From NCBI RefSeq assembly GCF_000961885.1, contig NZ_JZKH01000055.1, positions 1 to 52,160 on the forward strand: a DNA stretch of 52,160 nucleotides, in the 5' to 3' direction. A program made the translations under genes and the position numbers. Every line of letters begins with the position of its first letter. Position 1 is the first letter of the stretch. The notes below the pieces were generated by a model. It saw only the letters and a program-made list of their open reading frames with translations. It was not told where the DNA came from and did no database searches. This DNA is from Streptomyces rubellomurinus (GTDB lineage: Bacteria > Actinomycetota > Actinomycetes > Streptomycetales > Streptomycetaceae). Below, in pieces: positions 24,962-33,540 of the stretch.

Positions 24962-25662
24962 CAGGAAGTCCTCGCGGTGTAGCCGACGTTGCGCACGGTG
25001 TGGATCAACCGAGGTGCGCCGTGCTCCTCGGTCTTGCGGCGCAGGTAGCCGACGTAGACGTCGAGCGAGCGCGAGTCGGTGTCGAAGTCGTAGCCCCAGA
25101 TCCGTTCGTAGATCTGGTGGCGGGTCAGCACGGTGCCCTGGTTGCGCAGCAGCAGTTCCAGCAGGTCGAACTCGGTCTTGGTGAGGTCGAGCGGGCGCCC
25201 GCCGCGGTGCGCCCGGCGGGCGGCCGGGTCGAGGGCGAGGTCGTCCAGGCCGAGGTCGGCGCTCTCGGTGCCGATCGGCTCGGTGCGGCGCAGCAGGGCT
25301 CGTATCCGGGCCAGGAGTTCCTCGGTGGCGAAGGGCTTGGCGAGGTAGTCGTCGGCGCCCGCGTCCAGCCCGGCGACCCGGTCGCCGAGCTGGTGGCGGG
25401 CGGTGAGGACGAGGACGGGCAGCCGGTCGCCGCGCCGGCGCAGCATCCGGCAGAGCGCGAGGCCGTCGAGCCGGGGCATGACCACGTCCACCACCGCGAG
25501 GTCGGGGCGCCGGTGCTCCAGGAGTTCCAGGGCCTCCTGGCCGTCGGCTGTGGTGAGCACCCGGTAGCCCTCGAAGCGGAGCAGGTGTTCAAGGGTGCTG
25601 CGGACACCGGGGTCGTCCTCGACGACCAGGACGGTGCGCCGGGCGGCGGTGGGATCTGTCAT
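24961..25662 (-). CDS. OmpR/PhoB-type response regulator
   Basis: This 233-residue regulator has a receiver domain with acidic pocket E15/D16/D17, phosphoacceptor D59 (LAVVDVVMPRLDG), switch T87 and K109 (DDYLAKPF). A C-terminal winged helix follows (LTKTEFDLLELLLRNQGTVL, RHQIYERIWGYDFDTDSRSL, YVGYLRRKTE). It binds DNA when phosphorylated by the adjacent kinase. ATG 25662 is chosen because the receiver begins immediately after it. It lies 70 bp downstream of the hydrolase gene on the same strand, so one operon is possible. Confidence 0.93.
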   Translation of the reverse strand: MTDPTAARRTVLVVEDDPGVRSTLEHLLRFEGYRVLTTADGQEALELLEHRRPDLAVVDVVMPRLDGLALCRMLRRRGDRLPVLVLTARHQLGDRVAGLDAGADDYLAKPFATEELLARIRALLRRTEPIGTESADLGLDDLALDPAARRAHRGGRPLDLTKTEFDLLELLLRNQGTVLTRHQIYERIWGYDFDTDSRSLDVYVGYLRRKTEEHGAPRLIHTVRNVGYTARTS

Positions 25663-25732
25663 GGTGTCATTTTCGCTGGTGGCGGGCGTGGTCATGCCGG
25701 GCGGGGGCGGCTCGTCAGTGGGGTCAGTGGGT

Positions 25733-27316
25733 TCAGCGCGGGACGGGGACAACACGGACCGGCGGGACCTGCACCAGGCAGGAGGTGTCGCCGACCCGGC
25801 CGGTGCGGATGAAGTGGCCGGAGATCGCCACGGCGCAGCCGGTGGACTCCATCTCCGGGAGGTGTCCGCTGTTGGGCACCGAGACGAACGAGCTGTGCCT
25901 GAACTGGGCCGCCGACTGGCGGGAGTTGGCCTCGGGGGTGTTGGTGTCGAGGTCCCCGGAGAGCACCAGGACGGGCACGTCGGGCAGGTGCCTCAGCTCG
26001 GTCGGCTGCGGGCGGGCGGTGCCCCGGCGCGGCCAGTCCAGGCAGTTGTCCCCGCCGTCGGTCTGGCCCTCGGCCCACCCCTTGGCGCTGAAGGCCCCGA
26101 AGTCGGCCGGGTCGGTGGCCGCCAGGGCGGCGCGGTACTGGCGGCGGCGCTCGGCCGGCGGGGCGTCCGGGTCCCAGGCGCGGACGTAGTCGTTGCAGGT
26201 GACGGCCAGGAACGAGGCCTGGTCCTCGGTGCCGGTGCCCTCGACCTCGCCACGCACCAGCTCGGCCAGCGCTCGCTCGTCGCCCGCGGCGAGGGCGTGC
26301 AGGGCGGCGGGCAGGGCGCCGAGCAGCCCCGGCTCCCCGGGGTACAGGCCGATGCCGCGGGTGGCGGGCTCGTACATCAGGTTGGCGAGCTTGTCCTCGG
26401 TGAACAGCACGGTGCGCCGCTCGCCGCCGACCGTGGCGGTGACCTTCAGCGGTCGGGCGCGCAGCCGCTCGGTGACGGCGGCGAGGTCGTGCACGACGGT
26501 GTCCGGCGCGCAGGACCCGCTGCGCTCGCAGATCCGGCGCAGCGTCAGCGAGACCTGCTGGGCGCCGGGCCGGGCCAGGCTGTCGAAGGCGACGGGGTAG
26601 GCGCCGGACAGCACCATCTTCTCGACCCGCTCGGGGTGGCGGTCGGCGTAGACCGGCATCAGGTAGGTGCCGTACGACAGGCCGTAGAGGACCAGCTTGG
26701 GGGCGCCGAGGCGCTCGCGGGCGGCGTCGAGGTCGTCTGCGGTGGCGGCGCTGGTGTAGGCGCGGGCGCGCGGACCGAGCTCCTCGGCGCAGCCGGCGAC
26801 GAGTTCGCGCTGCTCGGCCCGCGGGGCCCAGCGGTACTCGGCCTCGGTGACGTCGCAGGGCAGCCGGCCGGAGCGGCCGGTGCCGCGCGGGTCCAGAAGC
26901 AGCAGGTCGTAGTCGTCCAGCACCCCCTGGAGCGCTGTGGCCACCTGCCCGGCGCGGTCGATCAGGGTCTCGCCGGGGCCGCCGGGGTTGAGTGCGACGG
27001 TGCCCAGGGCCGGGCCGGGGCGGCTGTGGCGCACCACCGCGTGGCTGACACCGATGGTGCCCAGGCCGGGCTGGTCGGCGACCAGCGGGCGGCGCATCGT
27101 GCTGCAGTCGACCTGGTGCCCGGGGACGGTCGGGCACCAGGCGGGCTTGCCCTCGGCGCCGGCGGGCGTGGCCTGGGCGGGGGCGAGGGCGGTGAGCGGG
27201 AGCACCGTGGCGAGGACGGCCAGCGCGGCGGCGGCCAGGGCGCCGCCGCGGGACCGGCTCGGTGCGGGGTCGGTGGTCGGGTCGGTGGTCGCGTCGGTGT
27301 TGGTGTTCGTGGCCAT
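25733..27316 (-). CDS. Secreted alpha/beta hydrolase with TAP-like C-terminus
   Basis: This 527-residue exported hydrolase has a signal sequence with a hydrophobic core at 26-45 and an AQA cleavage site near 49. The catalytic Ser is S214 in YGLSYGTYLMP. The oxyanion/HG-type NPGGPG segment is near 110, Asp lies in SGDLDTNTP near 452, and His in NSGHLPEM near 483. The C-terminal TAP-like domain is typical of Streptomyces SlpD/E-type tripeptidyl aminopeptidases. It probably trims peptides outside the cell. ATG 27316 has GGAGG upstream. Location before the two-component genes hints that they sense envelope or peptide conditions, though this is inference. Confidence 0.9.
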   Translation of the reverse strand: MATNTNTDATTDPTTDPAPSRSRGGALAAAALAVLATVLPLTALAPAQATPAGAEGKPAWCPTVPGHQVDCSTMRRPLVADQPGLGTIGVSHAVVRHSRPGPALGTVALNPGGPGETLIDRAGQVATALQGVLDDYDLLLLDPRGTGRSGRLPCDVTEAEYRWAPRAEQRELVAGCAEELGPRARAYTSAATADDLDAARERLGAPKLVLYGLSYGTYLMPVYADRHPERVEKMVLSGAYPVAFDSLARPGAQQVSLTLRRICERSGSCAPDTVVHDLAAVTERLRARPLKVTATVGGERRTVLFTEDKLANLMYEPATRGIGLYPGEPGLLGALPAALHALAAGDERALAELVRGEVEGTGTEDQASFLAVTCNDYVRAWDPDAPPAERRRQYRAALAATDPADFGAFSAKGWAEGQTDGGDNCLDWPRRGTARPQPTELRHLPDVPVLVLSGDLDTNTPEANSRQSAAQFRHSSFVSVPNSGHLPEMESTGCAVAISGHFIRTGRVGDTSCLVQVPPVRVVPVPR

Positions 27317-27500
27317 CGTTCGTGCCTCCTGGCGTCCTGCGGTCGTTGTGGGGATGACCTTGCCGGGGGTCCGTCAGGCGTTCGGCAGAGCGATGACAAA
27401 GGCGTGTAAGAACATTCCCGGGCGGTGGCGCCCGCGTGTGACAGCGGATGTCGGGGGTGATGTCGGGGCGCTTGTCGCAGACGCGCGGTACGTTCCCGGC

Positions 27501-27941
27501 ATGGCAGCCCGAATCGACCTGACCCTGGACTGCGCGGACGCGACGCTCCTGGCCGCCTCCTGGAGGACGGCCCTGGGGTACGTGGACGAGCCGCCGCCCG
27601 CCCCGTTCCGGACGCGCGAGGAGTGGCTCGCGCAGTTCGACCTGCCGCAGGACGACTCGGCGTACGGCGGCGCCTGGCTCTGCGACCCGGCGGGGGCCGG
27701 GCCCCGGCTGTCCATCCTCGAGGTCCCCGAGCCGAAGAGCGCGAAGAACCGGCTGCACATGGACATCCGGGTGCCGGGTCACGGCAGTCCGGCCGATCGC
27801 TGGGCGCGGATCACGGCGGAGGCCGCGCGGCTGGTGGCGGCGGGCGGGCGGGTGCTGGCGGAGTTCGACGGACACCACGCGGTGATGGCCGACCCGGAGG
27901 GCAACGAGTTCTGCGTGGCCGCCGGCCCGCCGACGGCCTGA
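27501..27941 (+). CDS. VOC family (glyoxalase-like) protein
   Basis: This 146-residue single-module VOC protein has DLTLDCADATLLAASWRTAL at the N-terminus, RLSILEVPEPKSAKNRLHMD (conserved His/Asp strand) near 85, and MADPEGNEFCVAAG at the end. These match the actinomycete glyoxalase_6 pattern. Members range from metal-dependent lyases and dioxygenases to antibiotic-binding proteins. It lacks a strong ribosome site at ATG 27501. It is divergent from the hydrolase gene. The ligand cannot be told. Confidence 0.85.
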   Translation: MAARIDLTLDCADATLLAASWRTALGYVDEPPPAPFRTREEWLAQFDLPQDDSAYGGAWLCDPAGAGPRLSILEVPEPKSAKNRLHMDIRVPGHGSPADRWARITAEAARLVAAGGRVLAEFDGHHAVMADPEGNEFCVAAGPPTA

Positions 27942-28002
27942 TCGGGGGACACCGCGGGCCGGGCTGATCATCGGCCCGGCCCGCGGGAGTCGGGGCAGCG
28001 GC

Positions 28003-28446
28003 TCAGGCCTTGATGGTGAGCCAGGCGCCGAGGCCGTTGCAGCCGCGGGCGTCGTAGCTGGTGCTGCGGTAGCCCGCCGGGATCGGCGAGTACGGGCAGG
28101 TCCAGATGCCGTTGCGGACCTGCTCGTGGAACCAGGCGCCGACGCCGCTGCAGCCCTGCGGGTTGTAGTTGGTCAGCACGTAGCCGGAGACGATCGGCGA
28201 GCCGGAGCAGGTCCACAGCCGGTTCTGGGCGGGCTGCTGGAACCACGCGCCGTGGTTGTTGCAGCCGCCCGCGTCGTACATGGTGATGACGTAGCCGCTC
28301 GGGACGGGCGCCCCGGAGCAGCTCCAGCCGCCGGTGGCGGAGGCGGTACCGGCCGCGGCGGTGCCGGTGAGGGCGGCCGCGACCACGGCGACCGTGGCGG
28401 CCGCCCGTCCCATGCGGGTGGCCAGTTGGCGGAGGATCCTGGTCAT
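28003..28446 (-). CDS. Secreted protein with three about 36-residue repeats
   Basis: This 147-residue protein has a Sec signal peptide (core 'AATVAVVAAALTGTAAAG', cleavage near ASA). Three tandem modules follow with the consensus W-x-C-(S/P)-x-x-P-(I/V)-x-x-GY, then x-T-x-Y-(N/D)-x-x-GC and GAWF/GAWL. Each module holds two Cys residues, probably one disulfide per repeat. The modules look like a small cell-surface or extracellular binding fold. I do not recognise a named family. The start is ATG 28446; the ribosome site is weak. It is convergent with the VOC gene at 27501. Confidence 0.75.
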   Translation of the reverse strand: MTRILRQLATRMGRAAATVAVVAAALTGTAAAGTASATGGWSCSGAPVPSGYVITMYDAGGCNNHGAWFQQPAQNRLWTCSGSPIVSGYVLTNYNPQGCSGVGAWFHEQVRNGIWTCPYSPIPAGYRSTSYDARGCNGLGAWLTIKA

Positions 28447-28651
28447 GGCGTCACCGGTCCGATCGGTCGTCCCCGCGCCGCTGTCGGGGCGGCACGGGAA
28501 GGGGGGAACTGCGGGGATGCGCCGCACCCTAGCGGCGGTGATCAGTTCCCTGATAGATCAGGATCTCAGAATCTTCACAACTGACCGAAAACGATCCATC
28601 GGGTCGCTGTGTGCACGGGCTGCGTGTGACTGCGATCGATAGATTGCGAGT

Positions 28652-28722
28652 GCGAGCTGTAGTGTGCGAGCGACGGTCCGGGCGTCGGTCGAGTCCCTGT
28701 GACCCAGCGCGCCAACTGTCGG
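28652..28722. repeat. Second copy of the dispersed repeat at 9706-9785
   Basis: gcgagctgtagt, cggtcgagtc and gccaactgtcgg occur in the same order and near-equal spacing as at 9706, apart from a short gap. The two copies are on the same strand and about 19 kb apart. They may be leftover ends or promoter regions of the same type of lost element. Confidence 0.55.
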
Positions 28723-28780
28723 GTCAGCACCGGATCTGTCGTCCACCTACAGCCCCGCCGAAGCGCGACGTTGAGCCGTG

Positions 28781-28820
28781 ACACGCTAGTTGGAACCTGG
28801 TCACGAGAGTTGGAACAAGT
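28781..28820. repeat. 20-bp tandem direct repeat with CACG-N2-AGTTGGAAC core
   Basis: Two adjacent 20-bp units (28781-28800 and 28801-28820) share cacg, two variable bases, then agttggaac. They sit upstream of a gene relic. They could be operator half-sites of a regulator or the rest of an iteron array. Confidence 0.5.
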
Positions 28821-28879
28821 GCGGCCGGCGCCGACGCGGACGTGGTTGATGAAGAACCTGGAGCCGTCGTGGAGGTCGA

Positions 28880-29075
28880 TCGTCGCTCCTGCCCGAGGCG
28901 GGCCTGGCCCGCGGCACCGTCATCGAGACCGGTGACACCGGACTGCTCCTGGCGCCGGCCGCCGGGCCGCTGGCCGCCGACCCCGCCTGCTGGGCCGCCG
29001 CCGTCGACCTGCCCGACCTCGGCCCCGCGGCCGCTGCCGGCTACGGCCTGCCGCCGGAACGCCTCGTCGCCGACC
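28880..29075 (+). pseudogene. Fragment resembling a RecA-like (ImuA-type) accessory protein
   Basis: One frame reads LLPEAGLARGTVIETGDTGL, then WAAAVDLPDLGPAAAAGYGL and PPERLV. This resembles the start of RecA-like accessory proteins of actinomycete translesion-repair operons (pattern LPRGSVVE, WCAxVGxPDLG, LxRLxLV). The Walker site is absent and the frame ends in unrelated sequence. It is about 65 codons and certainly partial. Family assignment by eye is tentative. Confidence 0.4.
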
Positions 29076-29138
29076 ACGTCGGTGATCAACACCCATGGAG
29101 GTCAGAGCCTGAAGCGGCCGGCTCACCTCCGGTCAGAC

Positions 29139-29216
29139 ATGGACGATGCGTTCGAGGCCATCCACTCGGTGCTGAACATCCAGGACGGCCCTCAGCGCGA
29201 GCCGGAGGCCGACTGA
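29139..29216 (+). CDS. Short ORF or gene tail before a strong terminator
   Basis: ATG 29139 opens 25 codons ending DDAFEAIHSVLNIQDGPQ and REPEAD, with the stop two bases before a perfect 18-bp hairpin. The hairpin argues that a real gene once ended here. The piece itself has no ribosome site and no family. Confidence 0.35.
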   Translation: MDDAFEAIHSVLNIQDGPQREPEAD

Positions 29217-29218
29217 AC

Positions 29219-29258
29219 GTCTGCGGCCTTGGGCGGTTGCCCGCCCAAGGCCGCAGAC
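29219..29258. terminator. 18-bp perfect hairpin terminator
   Basis: gtctgcggccttgggcgg pairs perfectly with ccgcccaaggccgcagac around a TTGC loop, starting 2 bp after a stop codon. It is one of the most stable hairpins in the window and is clearly a terminator in position and form. Confidence 0.8.
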
Positions 29259-29349
29259 CGGCCCCCGCAGTACCCGTTCACGTCGCCCAGGGCGAGCGCG
29301 TGCCGCCCGGGCACGAAGCGGTCGTGGTGGACCCCCTGCCGGTGGTCTA

Positions 29350-29823
29350 CCTCGGCCACACGGCCGCCCCCTGCTGGAGGCGGCCCAGGCCGAGGACGAG
29401 GCCCGGTGGCCGGCGACAGTCGCCCGAGAGCGGGAGCAGTCCGAGCGGACCAGCACCGCGAGGGTGGCGCTGGCGCCGGCACAGGAGATCGTGGAGGAGC
29501 CCGGATCGTCCTGACCCGTTCCGCTGCCGACCGCGGAGCAGGACGCGGTCATCGACCTGGCAGGCGCCGGTGACGAGATCGCCGAACTGTGGCACGGCGA
29601 CCCGGCAAAGGCCGCCGTCCTGGTGCGCGAGCTGGCGGCGTGCGGGGAGTTCACGGCGGCCGAAGTCCTGAACGCCGCGGTCGATACGGCCACCGGTGCC
29701 GCTCTGCTGGCGCCGAACGAAGCAGGCACGGCGCCTGATCCGAGCATGATGGCCGAGCAGCGCCTGGCAGCCGTCCCGTACGTGGTGCTCGCCGTGGTCC
29801 TGGCATCCGCTGACCTCGACTGA
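29350..29823 (+). pseudogene. Decayed hypothetical gene
   Basis: One frame holds LLEAAQAEDEARWPATVARE up to a TGA at 29512. The same frame then continues with PTAEQDAVIDLAGAGDEIAE, LWHGDPAKAAVLVRELAACG and a clean tail ending VVLAVVLASADLD at 29823. The upstream part VVVDPLPVVYLGHTAAP lies in another frame. The AEDEARWPA segment matches AEDDARWPA near 43610, so the two loci share an ancestor. The last 100 codons could still be expressed from an internal start, but none has a ribosome site. The family is unknown. Confidence 0.45.
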
Positions 29824-30005
29824 GCAACTGGCCGGGTAACGCGAAAAGTGTGGCCATCTACCGTGCTGCGCGCCGACTGCGTCGGTGGTTGTCCGCTGCG
29901 TGGTGGCCCGGCGGCCCCGCTTCGCCGCGCCACCGGCCGGGAGGGGGGAGGAGGAGGGCGGCCGGGGCGGCTGGCGGCAGGCCGCCCGCGGCTCTCGCTC
30001 GCCGC

Positions 30006-30325
30006 CTACAGCTCCGTCCACCCGCCCGCCCGTTGCCGCCGAGCGGGTGCCAGATGGGGGCGGACGGGCCGCGCTGGATGAGGTCCTCGATCCGGGCGGC
30101 GCCGGCTGGGACGGCGGCAGCAACTCGGCGACGGCCGGGTTCTCCTCGGCGGCCAGGCGCAGGTCCGCCACCGCGCCGCATACTCCGGCTGCCGCCGTGC
30201 CGACCAGGACCACCAACAGCCGCGGGAAGGAGCGCCAGCGTCGCTCCCATGCCCGACCCGACCCGCCCTCGCCCGCGATCCGGCCGACGTCGAGCAGGTG
30301 CTCGCGACCGTGCCGCCCCGCTGAC
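30006..30325 (-). pseudogene. Frameshifted copy of a duplicated hypothetical gene
   Basis: Minus-strand frames give HGREHLLDVGRI, then LLVVLVGTAAAGVCGAVADL and RLAAEENPAVAEL. After a shift comes GAARIEDLIQRGPSAPIWHP, and after another shift GWTEL at the stop. The copy at 44423-44757 has the same segments with fewer breaks. The DNA identity between the two copies is high over about 330 bp. The family is unknown; the acidic helical C-terminus could be a small immunity or regulatory domain. Confidence 0.6.
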
Positions 30326-30543
30326 TTCCGTTCACCCGGCCCCGGCGCGGCCAGGAGGCGGGTCTCGGGGAAGGCCGCGGTGATGGCGGAGCCGGGCCGA
30401 GGGTGAGATGCCGGGCCTTCGCCAGGTCGGCCTGGGGCAGGCGCACGAACTCGCCAGGGCACCGGTGTGTCCGCCGGACTGCGGCTGCAGCCTGGGGATT
30501 CATGGACTTCCCTCGGACAGCCGTGGTTGGGAAGATCTTGGTC

Positions 30544-31227
30544 ATGGCACTGCTGGTTCCCAGGACACCCGAGCGTCCGATCACCGCGGAGGACCTCGTC
30601 GGCGAGTTCGAGACACACGTCACCGTCGAGTGCGAGGGCGATGGGGCGGTGCGCAGGCTGGAACGGTGGGCAGCGGACAGAGGCGTCGGCTTCGTGCACA
30701 TCGTGCTCGCGAGGGGGCGGATGACCTCGCAACCGATGGTGACGCTCCGTGGGACGGGCGCCTTGCCGGAGCAGCGGCTGGCGGCGCTGGCGGCGGCAGA
30801 CGAGCTCCGAGCGTCGGGCTTTGAGCCGGTTCGTGTGAAGATCGAGGCGGCGCCCTGGACGCTCGGAGTGCCGCAATCGGATGTGCAGGCGGCACGACTC
30901 GGCCCGGAGGTTCACTTCGAGCACCACATCAAGGTGCTCGTGCCGCCGGATTTCGACCACGCGGCCATGGCAGCCCTGGTCAGCGGCCATGGCGCCCATG
31001 TGTCGTGGAACGCGCGGCGAGTTATGGACGACGGTCGGCAGCAGCGGTTCGTGACCCAGCGCTGTTATGGCGTTGGTCTGCACGCGGCCGGCGAGCGGCT
31101 GGAACGGTTGGTCGGCGCGGTGTCCGGCGCTGGGTACGAGATCGCCTCCGTGGAGCGGGAGTTCGTGGTGTACGACAGCAACATCTCCGTCGACGACGGG
31201 TGGATAGGGGAGGGGCCGCAGACATGA
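30544..31227 (+). CDS. Unknown protein coupled to an AbiEii-like nucleotidyltransferase
   Basis: This 227-residue soluble protein appears to hold two related halves, each starting with a His-containing strand: FETHVTVECEGDGAVRRLER near 26 and VHFEHHIKVLVPPDFDHAAM near 122. Conserved-looking His residues also occur in GFVHIVLARG and 'VSGHGAHVSWNARRV'. The pattern suggests two ferredoxin-like units, possibly a phosphoesterase or nucleotide-binding fold. I cannot name the family. ATG 30544 has GGAAG upstream; ATG 30502 is an alternative. The stop overlaps the next ATG as ATGA, so the two products are co-translated and likely act together. Confidence 0.7.
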   Translation: MALLVPRTPERPITAEDLVGEFETHVTVECEGDGAVRRLERWAADRGVGFVHIVLARGRMTSQPMVTLRGTGALPEQRLAALAAADELRASGFEPVRVKIEAAPWTLGVPQSDVQAARLGPEVHFEHHIKVLVPPDFDHAAMAALVSGHGAHVSWNARRVMDDGRQQRFVTQRCYGVGLHAAGERLERLVGAVSGAGYEIASVEREFVVYDSNISVDDGWIGEGPQT

Positions 31228-32492
31228 CCGCGACATGGGAGTCCTTCGGTTGGCAGGCCTCCGAGGTGCCGAGGACCGAGCTGGACAACAGCCGGCGTGC
31301 GGGTCTCGGGGTGCCGCTGACGCTCCGTCCGGTGCGGGAGGAGGGAGTGGTGCAGCGGCCGATCTTCGATCCGGCGCTCAAACAGTATTCCAACGCCTAC
31401 CGCGCCGCTGACCCCCGGTTCGCCGACGCGGCGGCGGGCGCCGCCTGGTACGCCGCCCGGCGGACGGCGCTGGATCTGGTACTGACGGCCATCGCGAGAT
31501 CCGAGTGGGCCGACTGCCTGGTGCTGCGCGGCAGTGTGCTGCTCAAAGGGTGGTTCGGCGACGACGCCCGGGAGCCGGGAGACCTGGACTTCGTCGTCGT
31601 ACCCCAGGATTGGCGGATCGAGGAGGAGCGGACCACGGCGATGCTGGACGGCATCGCGCTCGCGGCCCAGCAGACCGCCGGCGCGGGCCCGGTGAGATTC
31701 GAGGCCGCCGATGCGCTCAGCGAGGACATCTGGACCTACGAGCGGGTCCCGGGCCGGCGCCTGGTCCTGCCGTGGACGGCAGACGGCACGCCAGGCGGAG
31801 TGGTGCAACTCGACTTCGTGTTCAACGAGCGGCTGCCGCTCGCACCCGAGCCGTTCCCGCTCTGCGCCGACGCGACGCTGAACGCGGCCACCCCGGAGCT
31901 CTCGCTGGCCTGGAAGATCATGTGGCTGGTCACCGACATGCACCCGCAGGGCAAGGATCTCTACGACGCGGTGCTGCTCGCCGAATCCTGCCGCCTGCGG
32001 TACGAGGTGCTGCGCGACGCCTTCCTCGCCGCCGAGCCACACTACGCCCTGCACCCCGTGCGGCCCGCCACCATCACCGACCTGGCGGACAGCGTGGAAT
32101 GGGAGCACTTCGCGCAGGAGTACCCCGACATCCCCGGTACGGACACGGAGTATGTCCAGCGCCTGGCAGCCGCCCTCGCCCAGACGTTCCACGGCACCGA
32201 GGAAGCCGACGCCCGGGAGCTGGGCCAGTGGTGGTCGCAACCATGGGTCGCGCACTACCGCGAACTGCTCGAGCGCGCCGATATGCCCACCGTGCAGCGG
32301 GCGATGGCCGCAGCCGGCACGCCGCTGCTCGTGGCCGTCGTGCTCACCGGGGAACTACTCGGACGCGAGCGGAACAGCCTCCAGGACCTCGCCCCTGTAG
32401 TCCTCGCGGATCCCGCATGGGCCGGCTGGGCCGACTACCTCAACCGGGGACGCAACCGTGAGCGCCTCGACGACCAGTTGAAGGAGCTGTGA
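31224..32492 (+). CDS. Nucleotidyltransferase, AbiEii/AbiGii toxin-like family
   Basis: This 422-residue protein has the nucleotidyltransferase core: VLRGSVLLKGWFG near residue 95 (G-S motif) followed by EPGDLDFVVVP near 117 (D-x-D metal ligands). A third acidic strand VVQLDFVFNE lies near 195 and ELSLAWKIMWLVTDMHPQGK DL near 230, the family's lysine/aspartate region. AbiEii toxins add nucleotides to RNA or otherwise block growth during phage infection. The usual partner is a winged-helix AbiEi antitoxin; here the partner is a different, unrecognised protein in an ATGA overlap. The C-terminal 200 residues are helical and probably give substrate specificity. Confidence 0.8.
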   Translation: MTATWESFGWQASEVPRTELDNSRRAGLGVPLTLRPVREEGVVQRPIFDPALKQYSNAYRAADPRFADAAAGAAWYAARRTALDLVLTAIARSEWADCLVLRGSVLLKGWFGDDAREPGDLDFVVVPQDWRIEEERTTAMLDGIALAAQQTAGAGPVRFEAADALSEDIWTYERVPGRRLVLPWTADGTPGGVVQLDFVFNERLPLAPEPFPLCADATLNAATPELSLAWKIMWLVTDMHPQGKDLYDAVLLAESCRLRYEVLRDAFLAAEPHYALHPVRPATITDLADSVEWEHFAQEYPDIPGTDTEYVQRLAAALAQTFHGTEEADARELGQWWSQPWVAHYRELLERADMPTVQRAMAAAGTPLLVAVVLTGELLGRERNSLQDLAPVVLADPAWAGWADYLNRGRNRERLDDQLKEL

Positions 32493-32495
32493 CGC

Positions 32496-32690
32496 TCAGC
32501 CGCTGATGACGCCGTCAAGGGGACAGCACAAGGGGCCGGTGCCGGCGACGAGGACCCACAGGAAGTCGGTAACGTCGGCCGCGACGACGCCGGTCTCGCC
32601 CCCGGATCCCATGAAGACGACCAACTGGTCGGCGAGTGAGCGGTCTCGGTGGCGGCGAACACCAACGCCTCGGTGTCCGAGGCCCGTTCG
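32496..32690 (-). pseudogene. C-terminal relic of a SUKH/SMI1-like protein
   Basis: The frame reads SLADQLVVFMGSGGETGVVA, ADVTDFLWVLVAGTGPL and ends at 32496. This resembles the end of SUKH-type immunity proteins (VVAxxVxxFLWVLADGxGP). Upstream sequence has no matching domain. It is convergent with the nucleotidyltransferase gene and ends 3 bp from its stop. Confidence 0.4.
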
Positions 32691-32857
32691 TGATCTGACC
32701 GGCTCGGAAGGCGGAATGGCTTCTGCCCGTGTTGCGGCCGCCGCCTGGCCCGGACGGTTACGGGCTTGCCAGGCGGCCTGGCCGCCGCAGAAGGCCGTCA
32801 AGTTGCCCCTGCCGGGCCTGGCCGTCACCGCTTCTTGATCCGCTGTCGATCGCGTGC

Positions 32858-33406
32858 TCAACCGGACGGCGTGATGGGGGACCGCAGGCCGAGCCACTGT
32901 TCGGCCTCCCAGGCCTCGAACCGCTCCACCTCGGTGAAGCCCAGCTTCGCGGCGAGACGCATCGAGGCGGCGTTGGCGCTCTGGGTGGCGAGCACCACTG
33001 GCTCGCCGGGAAGCGCACCGGCGAGCCAGTCCAGTGCCGCCACGCACGCCTCGGTGGCGTACCCGAATCCCCATGCCCTCGGAAGGAACAGGTAGCCGAG
33101 ACTGACCTTCCCCGCGACGGCCCGGCGACGGTCCCCCGGTGACCTCCTGAGCAGGATCTGGCCGATCATCGACCCCTCGAGCTCAACGACGAAGCTCCCG
33201 GGCCACCGCTCGGGCACCTCGGGCATCTCGCGCTCGAGCTCGTCACGCGCCTGGGCGCCGCCGAGGTAGGTGTGTACCTCCGGCGAGGCGAGCAGCTCGA
33301 TGAACGCCGTACGGTCCCGGGTCTCGGGCTCACGGAGCACGAGCCGCCCGGTCGTGATCGGGGCGGGTGGCCAGCGGACGGGATGCAGTGTGGTCTCGTC
33401 CGGCAT
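32858..33406 (-). CDS. GNAT family N-acetyltransferase
   Basis: This 182-residue protein fits the RimJ/RimL-type GNAT pattern: TGRLVLREPETRDRTAFIEL at the N-terminus, then VSLGYLFLPRAWGFGYATEA with the acetyl-CoA binding R/Q-x-x-G-x-G/A turn, and NAASMRLAAKLGFTEVERFE near 155. It transfers an acetyl group to an amine of a protein N-terminus, antibiotic or small molecule. ATG 33406 is preceded by AGGAG. Upstream in-frame codons have no ribosome site. Confidence 0.88.
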   Translation of the reverse strand: MPDETTLHPVRWPPAPITTGRLVLREPETRDRTAFIELLASPEVHTYLGGAQARDELEREMPEVPERWPGSFVVELEGSMIGQILLRRSPGDRRRAVAGKVSLGYLFLPRAWGFGYATEACVAALDWLAGALPGEPVVLATQSANAASMRLAAKLGFTEVERFEAWEAEQWLGLRSPITPSG

Positions 33407-33540
33407 GGAGCAGCTCCTGATCCTCTCGGCCACATGGTTCGATCTCGTATGGCCATTGCGGGCAACGACGTCTGACGTTGCTACACGTCGAGACGCGCTC
33501 CGACGAGATGCCAGTTGCACGCACCCGGAAAGATCCGGCT

